Source of the DNA: Apostichopus japonicus
Lineage: Eukaryota > Echinodermata > Holothuroidea > Aspidochirotida > Stichopodidae
Direction of reading: 5' to 3'
DNA: 64,000 bases
Assembly (NCBI RefSeq): GCF_037975245.1
Contig: NC_092578.1
Coordinates: 2,303,001 to 2,367,000 of the forward strand
In this document: positions 12,701 through 25,095 of the stretch, one piece after another
Position numbering within the stretch: position 1 is the first letter of the stretch
Layout: each line of letters starts with the position of its first letter
Position numbers and translations under genes: made by a program
Notes under the pieces: model-generated
Database searches by the model: none
Seen by the model: only the letters and a program-made list of their open reading frames with translations
What the model was told of the DNA's origin: nothing

Positions 12701-15700
12701 AGGACTTCACTTAGAAAGACAACAAAAACTTCAATGTTGATCTAATGTGCAGAAATTATCTAGAATATTCCCTAGAATTACTGTTCTACTTTTTTTTCTC
12801 CAGATATAGATGAAGATTAAATATACAAATAAATTAAGTCAGGAGATTTATAGCTTGAATTCAAGCATATCGTTAATTCCAAAAGTTAAAATTCCAAGTA
12901 TCGAACCTTTCCGAATTAAACGGCTTTTACTAAAACAAAATCTTTCACCGATCGTCATGATTCATCTGGATATTATAATAATTCTCAAGAGGGAAAACTT
13001 TGACCCGTAGTCGGTTGCTCGGTTAACTGCACTTTAAGCTACATAGTTCTAACATACTCTCTAATATGAAGTAACAAAGGATATATTGGTATGTCTGTCA
13101 TTACAAGGTTGTTTTTATTAGAGATATTATGAGATCTTACACCAATACAATTTTTTTTTAATACCTTCAGCTACACCCGAATGTACAGAAAGTGATTTAT
13201 GTTGTAATGTGAAAACGACCTTTCAAAGAATTTCTGATATCGCATTTGTCAGTAGACATAGGCACTAAAATTCATCCTTTTTACTAGCGAGCTGTAACCA
13301 TCTCAGTTTTCTACTGTTGTTTATGTAATAAAAACATGATTGTTTCTTACATAAACTGTAAGCGATAAATTCAATGTCGACAAGGATGACCGACTTAAAG
13401 TTATACACATATATATAATCTCTCTGGGTTCAATGATCTACAAGAACACTAAAAAATCATATCGTGGCAGTCTCAACTGCACATATCTGAAAGGGATTGT
13501 TTGAGTGAAGTATAACACACAGTTAATGTCATAGATATAGTAGTGTTGTTAAGTTGGGTGAGAAAATCTCTCCTCCCTTACCCCCTCCCCCTTGAAACTC
13601 CCCCACCCCCTTGAAACTCCCCCTCCCTTTCCCACCACAAACTGGTATGATTTGAAAGTTGCATATATGTGGCTTAAGCAGGGTTAGTACTATTTTATTG
13701 GAGGGGGGGGTGGGGGTTGGGAGTGTGCATGGTGAGATGGGTTCATAACCTTTGTTTTAGAGTTTTGTTGCAGTTTGGTTTGTTCTGTTACAGTTTGGGG
13801 ACTAGTAGGACATCTCTTCCCCTTTCCGGTCTCCCAAACTTTGTCCTGTATGTTATGACAAGATTCGGAGTGACTGGTAGGTCTCAACACGACAGGATGA
13901 CTACTGCAACTAGGTCTCAAAACTGTTCTAAAACTCTGTTCATATTTAATTAATAACCTTGATTATATTATTATAACATTAATTGATAACATGAATAATT
14001 GACATCAAATTATTTGGTTAATGAATTTGAACTAAGAATTATTCTGCTCTGTGGTAATATGGAGTAAGAGGGACGCTCAGACTTATGAATGGTGGTGTTG
14101 AGGGCCAGTCGGGCCCAGGGGAATTGTATGTCACAGGGTCCACTTCTTAAAATCTTCATTTTACATTTGAGTAAAAAAAGGTCACTGTGTAAACAGAAAA
14201 GTAAAACATGCCTGGATCTGATCAGAGGATAAAAATTTCTCTTGCATTATATTGTTCATTGCTCTTTCTGGTCATGTCCTACAAAATGAATATTAGTTCC
14301 TTGTGAATGCAGTTGCACAAGATGCTGGTTTTTGGTTTGTGTTATTTTTGAATCGTTGAATTTTCCCGACTCGTATAAAAAAAGAATCATGGATGATTTC
14401 TTGCATGCTTATCATGCATTATACTGTAGAAATCCCTTCATTCGTTGATCTCGTAGGTAGATGTCCCTTTAACGAGAGAACGTGACAAAGGTAACTAAAT
14501 TGAATCAGTAATTCTCTCATCTTGTGTAATCAAAATTCAGTAGCGATACATAAATTGGTGGCGCCATTCACTGACCTAGAAATCATACCCAGATACTTTA
14601 CTACCTTTAGCACAGATGATATATGGTAGCAGGTGCATTGCACTGGATAGACCAAAAGGAAAGCTAGATGACAGTTATGGAGATAAATGAGGATTCTTCA
14701 CCAACATTTGTGATATTTAATGGCACTTTGGTAGTATTGAATCCTCTTCAACAAATAACCTTTACTTTTATGGATAGGTACATTAAATGATAAAATCACA
14801 TCATATTTTGTCTAGTGGATAGAACAGAAGATGAGCTTACAATACTCTACTGAAATAACAAACTGTTATTTCATTTGTGTCTTACACAGAGTAACAAAAA
14901 TGAATATCAGTTTTCAAAATTTCTCATTACCAATGCATCAACACCATGGTCAACTTGCTGAAGCTGTACCTAGCTGTAACAGGGGTTTGTGGAAATGTGT
15001 AGGGTATGGGAGGGGGGGAAGGGAACCAGATTTGAAAGACCAGGAAGGGATAGAGCAAACGTTTATATGGCATTTATTTGACAAATGTGACTTGCGTAAT
15101 TGTTCTAGGCTACTAGAACACCCACATTCGGGAAGTGACTATTAAAATGTTGAACGCATGACATAATTACAGTACCGCAGATGTGAATCTGATACGAACC
15201 TCACTAGCAAACTAATAAAATTTCTCTTGCTATTACATGTAAGAGTAATGGGGAATGTCTAAATTATTACACTCAATATTACATGTAGATAACTGGTTTG
15301 GGATTTAGGTGGATGGTATTATCTTTCTTTTACTACGGGTCATCGGTATTGGTCCCAAATATGCTAGGAAGTCAAATAATGGTCACGAAACTACCCACGT
15401 TAGACAAGCATTTTACTATCACCCTCAAAGTATTTTTCCCTCCCTGAACCAGGAATTGTCTAATTTAACACTCCTTAAAATCTGGAAGTAACTTGGGGAT
15501 ACAGTAAAGTCCTTTAGACGACTTCTTGCAACATTCAGCATGCTAACATGTTGATCCAATATTGATGGTTTTAAGTGCTAAGTATATATCCCCCACAACT
15601 TCTGGTATTTTGAAATCTCAACAAGCTTAAATTTCACGAGCACCTCATGTATACACTCCAAAAATTTTGTTTTGGGGGAGAGGTGACTACTGTTATATAT

Positions 15701-16776
15701 GCTAGGCTGTAGTGGTGTACAATTTCACCCACAAAACTAACATGTGCAATTATGTTCTTTTAAGTAGATGGCTCCCTGTACATTCTTTGTTCTGGGGCCA
15801 TACTTAATGTTACATCTTGTGTTTCGGCCGCAAAAAAAAAAAAGAAGCTAAAACATCTGAAAAACATATTTTGTTACTCTTGTTCACCAAAATTGCACCA
15901 ACCTGGAATGACAAAGTTTGGCATTAACTTTACAAGTTAAGACACAATACATTTAAAAGTTGTGGGACACAAAATTTGCTATAATGGACTAAATGGTGTA
16001 TAAAATATTAATTTGATGGAAGTTTAGACATTAATTTTATATGTGTGCAAATTATGAAATAATACATCAATTTAATTTGATGGACTAAATGGGTTTAAAG
16101 TGCTAATTTGGAGCTGTCAAAAGGAACATTCAAGAATATTTTATACTGGGTCATAAAATTGGTGATCACCCCATCTTTGAACATTAAGATAAAAATCATA
16201 TCTGAGTGAAATACCTCTGATCAATTATACCTAGTTATCATGTACATTAAAGATTTGGTCAATAAAATGCTAAGATTAAAAAAAGACCCAATTGTATGAA
16301 GCTTTTTGAACCTCAGTGAACACTTTCATTCCTTGGAATAAGTAGTTCTTAGAAACTGAGATATTCAAATTGCCTCAGGGAAATCCAGGATTAAACCTGA
16401 CATATTCTTCAACTCTTCTGTCATAATTGTAATTCCTGGTAAATACCAGACTTTTTATTCCTGGGGGCAAAATGTGGTTATTTTGTCTTGTCAAAAATGA
16501 ACAAATCCTCAATTGAAATGGTGATGATTCACACAAAAACGAGAAAGGTTGCAAATATGATATCATTGTGGCCCTTTTTGGCTGGTCTTAAATATGAATT
16601 GTATTTATATTAATACAAATATTTAGTCTCAAAGTGAGACAACTTGGAGTAGTTTACAAGCCCCCCCCCCCCAATATTTGTCCCCCTTCCCCCAGGAAAG
16701 CCAGATTTTGTCCCTTATAAAGAGAAGCAATGCTCCTACAATTAGCCACTGAGGAACATGATATTTTTACCAACAT

Positions 16777-16871
16777 TAGTTATATAGTGATGTTACAATA
16801 GTTAGATAGTGATGTAACATTAGGTACATAGTAATGTTACATTAGTAACATTACACTAGTTACATAGTGAT
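16777..16871. repeat. Imperfect tandem repeat, about 24 bp unit
   Basis: Variants of TTAGTTACATAGTGATGTTACA are repeated four times, with some units partly inverted (ATGTTACATTAGTAACATTA). Confidence 0.7.
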
Positions 16872-18171
16872 GAAATTCTACATGAAAAGAAAATGAATTG
16901 AAAACTAAGAAAATATTCTACAAATATCACATTTTCACGACAAATCATTGATTTCAACAAAAATCATACTCAAGTGTAGAGCTAACAACTCCCTGATCAT
17001 ATCAGCAAAATAGTATTTAAGAATATTTAAAAAGTTCTTAATCTCAAAATCTGCTTCAAGTGGTATTAATATGCAACATATCCATCCGAACTTCATTGGT
17101 TGGGAAACTATCAGTTTTTATCAAAACACATTTTTGTTTAAAGAAATCATCCTTTAAGATTTCATTTTGCACTTTCATGTTTTATGAGGTATCTTTCTGA
17201 ATGTACCTCTGTAGGAGACCAGGCATTGTTAAATTTCCTTTGGGATTTTCTTGGCGAGACTTTAGGAATTATTGTTATTCTTTTTAAATCTCCTGCCAGA
17301 GGCATGTATGATCCTCTACTTTCCGTGGGTGGATGGTCCTATGGATAGCTTTGACACATTATACAAGTTTACAAAAGTACAAGTATATTAAACAAGATCA
17401 AAGTGAGTCTTCTTTATATTTTCCTCAAGAGAAAGGGAAATGACTTGAATATGTTTTAAGTAACTTTTTGAGTATGGTGAGCAAATTTCCAGGAATTTCA
17501 TCTAACCTATGCTATGAACTATTACTCAAAATAAATGTTTATATAAAGACAACATCATATACAAGGGTGTCACAGCAGAAATTAGAAGTGGGAAGGGGGG
17601 GGGCGGGCAGGGGGAGAGGTGAGTAGAGCAAATGAGAGCAACATTTGGAAAGGGTTGGCACATAATACAATAATGTAAGCTGGTGTTAGATGTGGCAGGG
17701 CTAACGTGGAGTGCGAAGCTGTGCCTTGGTGGGGTCCATTGGCCAGCCATAATGCCCCTGTTGTGGGTCGGGGGGCATAGTTCCCTTAAGCTCTTAGTAT
17801 TTAATCATTTGCAGAACTTGTATCAGTATCTAATCAGCAGAATTTTGGAGGTAAAGGACAGTAAAATATGGTTAAAGATTTGTGTGTTTCTTCCTGCCTG
17901 TTCTTTTTAACTGACACGGCAAATTTCATTTGGGGGTGGGGTACCAGGGGGCACTTACCATTGGGGGTGGCATGTCCCTAATATGTCTCCCTAGGATATG
18001 CCACAGATCACGAGCAAAGCTTTTGCAATTCCTTAAACATATTTATTAATTTATCAAACGGAAGTTGAGCTAAACCCAGTGACACTGGCAGTCAAAGTGT
18101 GGACGAAAAGTCCCCTTTTAGCATATCTGTCATATAAAAGTGTTTTGCAGTATGGGAATATAACATCAATT

Positions 18172-18174
<3 letters not shown>

Positions 18175-18203
<29 letters not shown>
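18175..18203. repeat. (AT)n microsatellite
   Basis: Fourteen uninterrupted AT dinucleotides. Confidence 0.95.
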
Positions 18204-20001
18204 GCCCTTATGTAATAATTTCCAAGTATTAAATTTACATGACTAACACTAATAAGAAAAATATTTAGTTTCACTTTCTAATGTTTCTTCACAAAATTCT
18301 TGAATATATATAGTATGCATCAGTGTGGTCACAGCTGGTACCACACACCTTGTACAATATTTAATTGAATAAAGAGTAAAATAACTTGACAGCAAATTAT
18401 GTTCATAAAAACTCTTCACTACATATTAAAAAAAAATAGTTCAAAAGAAATCTGAAGACGGCAAAGATAATACGGTTGATATGTTCACTGTGAGAAATTT
18501 CTCCTGGCGTCTCGTTAACATTAACTCTGAACTTTGGCAACCTTCAAGAAGGTTTCTAATTTGACAGTTGTCGCCCTGTCTGAGTTAACGAGCAAAAGCA
18601 TTTTGGTTTGATTATAGAAACAAAAGAACTAATGTCTAGGTATTCCCTTGTGAACAAATTCTCCGCAGGGGCCTTTACCATTGGTAGTTGAGGTAACTTT
18701 TAAGATTTGACTTTAATTTGATGCGGGCCAGCTGAATGAGTTGTCAAAACCATTGAAGGAAGACACCTGTGCTAAGTGGAAGATGAATTAGCCACAGACA
18801 AAAGGGTGATGTCATTACCAACAAATTCTGTGACCATAATTACACACATGTACAATTGCTATACTCTGGGGTTCATTTTATCACTCAATTTGCTTTTCTT
18901 TTCCGGTAGCCTTACAGTGACTTACGTTTCATTTAGTCTGTTTCTCTAGGGTAGAAGTTCTTTTCACTGTTTTACGCTAGGGTACATGTGAAATAAATTT
19001 TGCATTTTGCACTAAAAATTAAAATTTTTATATAACAAAAGGAGAGATAGATGACAAAGTGTAACAAAATGAGTAAACTAATTCTATAGTATTAAGAGTA
19101 CACATTATTTTAAAGGCTTGGTGACATGTGGGACACTATGTCAACACAGTATAACCAACAATAACGTCCAAACAGTCAATGGCCCTTCAAGAGTGAGTGA
19201 ACGACAGATTTATTGACTGGTTATATTCCTCTAAGATTTGAACCTGCTGTTGTTTAGAGATCTCTCAAGTTCTTCAGATGCTTTGATTGCTATTAGTTAT
19301 AAGTTTAAAATGACATAAAAGAAATAGCAGCAGGATATAAAGGAAATTGAAGGCATAATTTCTCTGTTCTAAGCCTATAATAATTGTCTCCTTAATTTCA
19401 AGGCAGAACAGCTCAAAAACATCCGGGTGTAGAAATTGAACAAAATTCTAGCTTTAGTTCATTTTTATACTAGTTTATTTGTTTTCATAGTTTCACATTT
19501 CAGTCAAACCCAAAGTCTCCCCCCTAGACCTGATCTCCATTACCAGGAATTGTTCCATACAATACACTAGTATTCAAATTGAAGGATAATCCTCAAATTT
19601 ACTGTCACTCTTCTAGATGTTTGTGGCACTATTTTAAAGGGGTCGTGTCTCCTTGTCCCTTGAGTAAAGGATGTTTGCTAAGGGCCAGTTTGAGCTTGAT
19701 GACATCCTATGGGTGTGAATTTGTAACAGGATGCACAGCTCCAAACTGTATAGATATAAGAGGAGATTCATTCTGATCTCAGAAACAGATTCTGAGGAAA
19801 TATACTCCAAATTCATCAGAAAAAACAGCATAGATTGCTTAATTTGATCTGATTCCATATAACCCATGGAGCGGTATCTTCCTCTGTTTGCATCACACTT
19901 CAAACCATGATATCTCATGAGTTTGAGATCCACTTGACCACCTGATCAAATATTTATGATATGTTAACGACATCACAGATATGTGAGAGGATCTTTAACT
20001 G

Positions 20002-20078
20002 TCACCATTTCACTATTTTAGACTTTTTGTATTGCAGATAGTCCTCCATCTTGAAAAGAGAGAGCTCAGTCTCATTCT
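20002..20078 (-). CDS. Small minus-strand gene, terminal exon
   Basis: It follows a very strong acceptor (a long T-rich tract ending TTTTACAG). In phase 1 it completes a GAG codon with the previous exon, then reads NETELSLFKMEDYLQYKKSK, IVKW and TGA. The other two frames look less protein-like. A possible poly(A) signal (AATAAA on the minus strand, near 19476) lies about 520 bp downstream. Confidence 0.6.
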
Positions 20079-23000
20079 CTGTAAAACAAAACAAAACAAA
20101 AAGATTTGATATTTACTGAAAATTGGATGGGGAGAATGAACAAAAGATTAATAACAATATTGTCTACAAATATAGTCACATCATGTTCAACTATGTGTAT
20201 CATATCAGCAAGCATTTTAATGTCATCAACTCAGTCATGACCTATAGTTGTTGGTTTTTCTGGTTATCTATGACAGATACAAAGATAGTTTCTGAACTAT
20301 TTTTTGTCATGTCTGTGAAGTTAAAAAGGTCAAAAGTAGTCATGGGGGTTCTTTTCTCATTGCACGAAGGTCCACATCCTAAATATAGCAACGTTCTAGA
20401 ACTCATGAAAGCATTTTCGCAGAAATGAAAATACTTCAATATTGATGAGAAAACCAGTTGGGACAGGTCAAGAACCGTAAAAGTAAATTTGACTCAAGGT
20501 TACTCATCCTTATTATTTTGAGAGTGAATATTGACATCATGCAGTTTTTTTTTTCATGTTGATTCCTTCATCTGGGTTACATCACATCGTAGAAAGAGGC
20601 CTGTTTTTGGCATCACAAGGCCATATCCCATGGAGGAGATGGTTTTGTATGATGAGGTAAACTAGATTACGATACCAAGTAAGGGCTCAATTTAAAGGTA
20701 GTCAGTAAAAGGCCCCAAAATATATAGCATGCTATAATTGCTAGAAGTTTACAAAAAGTACTTTCCTGGAGGTCTTAACTCTCCAAATTGTTCTCAGACA
20801 CTTTCAAGTTACACACAAGATGACTGAATGTCCCAGTGAGGAAAATTTCCTCGAAGATTTTAACAAAAATAGTTTAAGAATTTTGACCAAAGGTAACCAT
20901 ATTTGAATATTCAGCACATTTGGGGCCAATACAGCATACCTTTAAAAGACCTCTGTATGCAGAGCTATTAACTTCCGATATGGCACAAATTTAGTAATTT
21001 TACCAATAAATTTCTGTTGGTTGGTTATGATTAGGGTCAATTAACAATCCTAAAAGTACCTCAAGAACATTTCAACTCTGGTGGTGGTTTAGTCTTCAGA
21101 GGGAAATTGAAATTTGATTGAATGAAGTTATGATATCAGAGTCAGAAACTGAGGTGGGGTGGGGGTGAAGGGATTGGAGTGAGCAGGCAAGGTCTTTCCC
21201 CCACCACCCCCTACCTCAGAAAAAAGTTTGTTGTTGGAAAATTGACCATCTTGAATTTATATAACAATTTGTATAGAATTGTATAGAACTATTTGTATAG
21301 AACTATTTGTATAGAAGTGTTTACAACTATTTCAATAGAATATAACTATTTGCTAGTCAGCAATGGGGTTAAAGGTGGAACACAGGGAAGGCTAAACGAA
21401 GGGAAGAGAGTGAAAGCTATGAGGACTTAAGTTTGAAATAAATGTGCCAAAACTCACTTGAATGTTTGGGTATTTATGAGTGATTATATTTAATTCAGAC
21501 ATGAGCCTGACTTCTAAGAAAAAAACTCTGAAAGTGTATGGCAGAGTTAGTGCATTCACAATGCACTGTCTAGTCTAGGCCGTAGCTTACGCTGCGTGCA
21601 AATATCAACTAGACCATACACATGATGGACAATGCATTACATATGAGGGTTGCCCCTACAATTTTCATCTCTTGTGTAGGCTTGTACTAGTTGCGTGAAT
21701 GTGCCATAAATATATATCTATGTCGTGAAACTCTCAGTACATCGATATACCAACACTGAGTTGAATGTTTGTAAAATGATAACAGTGGATGATAACAGCA
21801 ATGATGATTTTCTCACTCACGATGTTCTTTTCCCAAATAAATGAAACAATACTGTATGATATTATTTTTTTTTGGACACAGATGTGTGAACATTTGCAAA
21901 AGTCTGGCAAATACAAAACACTGGAAATGTAACCAAAAAAACATAACGTGGAGGTGAAATAAAAAGAGCTCATGTCTGTTAATAACTGTCTCTGCACATT
22001 CTATCTGACTTACTAAATTTTTAACATGATATCACTACATTGAACGTTCCCTAAACCCACATCCAAGACACCAATCATTCCATGTCTACCATTCAGAAGT
22101 CAAATCAAAGTATTTTTATAGGACAGGTGAAGTAACTATGGTTAGAGAAGAACCATGATCCAAATAAAATCACCAATGTGAAACAACCAAGGGGGATGTT
22201 CTGGAATGAAAAATCCTGTACGGTTTAAGGTAGATACTAAATTGTATATGTAAAATGCAGACACTAAGAGAAAGCGAAATTTAATGTGCAACCTTTGGTA
22301 TTGGTTTGGCATTCACATTAGTCCTCGGTGTGCTTGTTTCTTACACTTCTGTGTTTGATTTCACGTGTGAGTGAGTGAAGAGGAACAGGGAGAAGTGGTG
22401 CAAATGATGAGAAAGGGGGAGGGTATGATGAACAGAGGAGTTCAATCATATATTTATGTCTTGGCACATAAACAAAAATATTTGATCAAACATTTCTAAG
22501 TCAACCTATAAGTTGAAAAAACTTCACAAACACAGTTTCCTTTCCTTACATCCTTTCTCCCTTTCTATGTTGTAAAATGGATGAGTCAGTTAGGAGATGA
22601 ACAAAACACTAGACATCTTAACAAAATCTTACCAATTCCACAAGCATTCAGGCTCTTGTCTAAGTCAATTAATAGCTCCTCATCCCTTTCAGTGCTGATA
22701 ACTGGATCGTTAGTCTGTAATTAAGACACAAAAAGTTTAATTGTCCATTTGACTTTCTGCTACCGTATCAAAGTAGTGTTAACCATAGCAAAACAAAGGC
22801 CCTGACAGGAACATTTACATGATAATTGGTAACAATGCCTGATCATAATGGATATGAAATAGATGCATGAATTAAAGCCTTTAATCTCACAAACCAGTTG
22901 GAACCAGTCCAATCGCTTGGCAGAATTGCCAGGAGTACATAGTATTAAGAAAAACATATCAAAGCATGGGAGCTTGACCCGAAAATATTTCTTGTCATTT

Positions 23001-24501
23001 GTCTCTAGGTTGGCTATCCTTTAGGCTATTAGATATTTTTATTTCAGCAGTAGCAATGCATGAAATGTAAATTAGGAGGGGGAAGGGGGGGGGGAGGAAA
23101 CAACAACAGTAATTCGCTTTGTTTAACTTCCGATGTACGGTAGATGTCTCTGATCAATAGCCGGAAATTAATAATACAACTCCTTCAAGCTTACCTTAGC
23201 ACCATGAGGTTTGTGCTCAATCTTCAATGTGTCATACTTAAAATTTCGAAAAGGTGGAGGGAGTCCAGATCTTGTCTTGATATCTAAAAGTAAAATTTTT
23301 TCAACACATATTACATAGACCTTTATGTCTTTTTAGATGCTTAGGAGATATGGTGATTTTCTGACACACTGTACGACTACCAACTGATCTGTTGGCATGT
23401 ATGAAAGTTTCCTTTGGAATGCCAGTATACCTGTACAGAACCATTCAAGTTGTCAATGGTTGAATTGGATAAATCTGTTCAAACTGTTTCCCAATCAAGA
23501 AGGTAACTGATATTAATACATTTGACAATGTACCTTGCTTCTGCGCATTACCAAGTTAAGTATATAACAGCTAATCAAGTGTGAACCTACACCTTTCCCC
23601 CCCTCCATCTCTCCCCCAAGCAGTTTAGTTAAATTTATTCTTTGCCCAATGGAATTAACTTGTCATTTAAGTTTTGTACAGAAGAGAAAATCTGATTAAT
23701 AATTACACTGTTGCACTGATTTGAAATCAATCCACAACAAAGAAAGTCTGCATTACTATCTTTAGAAATCAATAAAATAGAGCATAACAACCAAAGAAAT
23801 TTTTAGGAGGAAAATGCCAACCACTTTTCATGTATCCCACAATATTAATATTAGTACTAATAATATTACCAACAACAACTGATGGTACAATATCTAAGAT
23901 GGAATATTGCAGAGAAAATAAATATTACCATTCAGTATCATCTGAAGAAATTCCTTTCCTAGCATTGAAGGTGATATGTCCTTATAAGCAACATGCTGAA
24001 TATTCCGATATTCAAATGAACGCACCAATCTGATAGGCACTATAATGTTATTTGCCAAGTTTTCACTTTCCATTGATTTGGTTGTTAAGTATTGACATGT
24101 ACACTGATGATCGGTGTCGATAACTGATTGATTGCAGCGTAGAGAGCGGTCCTTTCTTCTTTTACATCTGAAAGGAGAGGAAAAGGAAATACATGTTCTT
24201 TCAAATGTGAAAAAGAACTTTGAAAAGTGTTTGTACTGTAGGCTATTCTACATTGCAAGTTAAGCTGCTCCCTGGTTAATTGCACTGGAACATCCAGTTT
24301 TAATTCTCCGGCCGGGCAGTTAAACTGCAGAGCCCTAGGTTAATTCATGTAAATATTGGCCTAGCCTTCTATAGCATTGCCATCTAGGATAATAAAACTT
24401 TTCATGTTCACATAAAATGTTCAATATCAATATGGTTAGGCCTGTAATGACATTCAAATGGAATTTAAAACTGTCGCTTGATGCGTTTTAGCCTCACCCA
24501 T
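20002..24501 (-). CDS. Unrecognised small protein gene, five-exon model (104 aa)
   Basis: This is a chained model on the minus strand: 24501-24498, 24167-24105, 23283-23195, 22714-22633 and 20078-20002. The summed coding length is 315 nt, giving 104 residues plus TGA. The last three exons have good splice sites and coding character: IKTRSGLPPPFRNFKYDTLK, then PVISTERDEELLIDLDKSLN, then NETELSLFKMEDYLQYKKSK, ending IVKW. The protein is charged, with no signal peptide or membrane segment, and is probably a small helical cytosolic or nuclear protein. I do not recognise the family. The weakest point is the donor at 24104 (A/GTGTAC). The gene is divergent from the plus-strand gene starting at 24991. 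Confidence 0.55.
20079..22632 (-). other. Intron of the small minus-strand gene, 2.55 kb
   Basis: No additional exon is required here. It contains a TTTGTATAGAA-type tandem repeat (21266-21352) and one rejected exon-like segment (21458-21513). Confidence 0.5.
21266..21352. repeat. Tandem repeat of TTTGTATAGAACTA-like units
   Basis: Five or six degenerate copies of a 13-17 bp unit, AACTATTTGTATAGA. Confidence 0.75.
22633..22714 (-). CDS. Small minus-strand gene, internal exon
   Basis: It lies between acceptor CTTAATTACAG and donor ATTG/GTAAGA. It reads TNDPVISTERDEELLIDLDK and continues SLNACGI plus the first base of the next codon. The reading is acidic and helix-like. Phase 0 in, phase 1 out. 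Confidence 0.65.
23195..23283 (-). CDS. Small minus-strand gene, internal exon
   Basis: It lies between acceptor TTTTACTTTTAG and donor AAG/GTAAGC. After two bases that finish a split codon, it encodes 29 residues beginning IKTRSGLPPPFRNFKYDTLK and ending IEHKPHGAK. This is the best-looking exon of the gene. Confidence 0.7.
24105..24167 (-). CDS. Small minus-strand gene, second exon (3' end uncertain)
   Basis: It follows a good acceptor (CCTCTCCTTTCAG). It reads VKEERTALYAAINQLSTPII, and its GC content is higher than its surroundings. The proposed donor A/GTGTAC is weak but is the one that preserves phase with the next exon. If unspliced, the frame continues SVHVNT and stops at 24085. A differently spliced or alternative terminal exon is therefore possible. 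Confidence 0.45.
24498..24501 (-). CDS. Small minus-strand gene, first coding exon (ATGG only)
   Basis: The sequence ATATGG/GTGAGG places a start codon plus one base directly before a donor. Joined to the next exon it gives MDVKEERTAL in frame. The 5' UTR would extend to higher coordinates. This call rests only on phase and donor, so it is tentative. Confidence 0.4.
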
Positions 24502-24990
24502 ATGATATCACAATTATCAGTAAGGACACCGATGTTCAGAAGAACACGCTCAAAAGTTAAGTGTTATTGATGGTTAAGTAGTAATAGTATGGACCTACAA
24601 AGTCACAGCCAACGGTGTACTAAAGTATACGCAGTACAACGTTGTGTAAGTTGGGGGTATACGACAAACACAGATAAAGAAATTTGTCAACACACATTTA
24701 CAGCTAGGTCTACATGTGATTTGCGATTTAAGTCAGGTGGTAAAAATCAACCTGCACTATCAATCCATCTAACGAAAGGGAACCCATATTCGTAATCAAC
24801 GGTCTTGAATATTTAAAATTATTTCATTTAAATTATGTTAAATTTAAATGATTAAAATCGTTTTTAATTTTTTTAATGTGTCTGAAAAAGTAACTATAGT
24901 TTTAATTGAGTAGCAGTCAGTTCAAAATTACTAGTTTTTTAATTTATTTAATATAATTGTACCCCACATATAAATGGACTTTACAGGAAA
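24502..24990. promoter_or_regulatory. Candidate bidirectional promoter between divergent genes
   Basis: The proposed starts of the minus-strand gene (24501) and the plus-strand gene (24991) face away from each other, 489 bp apart. The interval must hold both 5' UTRs and promoters. It contains no clear CpG-rich core, and the half nearer 24991 is extremely AT-rich (24800-24960), with an interrupted palindrome around CATTTAAATT...AATTTAAATG. The function is inferred from gene layout only. Confidence 0.4.
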
Positions 24991-25095
24991 ATGGCTTCCA
25001 ACCCTTACTTAACGTCTGCTCTTCATGCTCAGCAACGATTTCCTCATGCCCAAGGAGGACCAGGAATGAGAGCCTTTCCCCCAACCTCGTATCCT
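24991..25095 (+). CDS. Plus-strand gene, first coding exon
   Basis: ATG in context GGAAAATGGC (A at -3, G at +4) starts 35 codons that end PPTSYP before the strong donor CCT/GTGAGT. The composition (Gln, Pro, Gly, Ala) and GC content stand out sharply from the AT-rich flanks, as expected of an exon. Phase 0 out. Confidence 0.65.

Larger units (their letters stand above)
9815..20001. other. Intergenic region without a supportable gene
   Basis: No exon pair with consistent splice sites, and no ORF with recognisable protein character, was found on either strand. The region contains G- or C-homopolymer tracts (around 10820, 12264, 13703, 16663 and 17596), a short tandem repeat at 16777-16871 and an AT microsatellite at 18175. 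Unrecognised non-coding RNA genes or enhancers cannot be excluded. Confidence 0.5.

Noticed and set aside
20123-20428. 101-codon plus-strand ORF
   Set aside because: AT-rich composition, no motifs, and overlapped by another ORF on the opposite strand.
21458-21513. Exon-like segment on the minus strand (VRLMSELNIITHKYPNIQ) with good acceptor and GTGAGT donor
   Set aside because: It would enter in phase 1 but leave in phase 0, breaking the much more protein-like junction between 22633 and 20078. It could be an alternative exon, but I do not support it.
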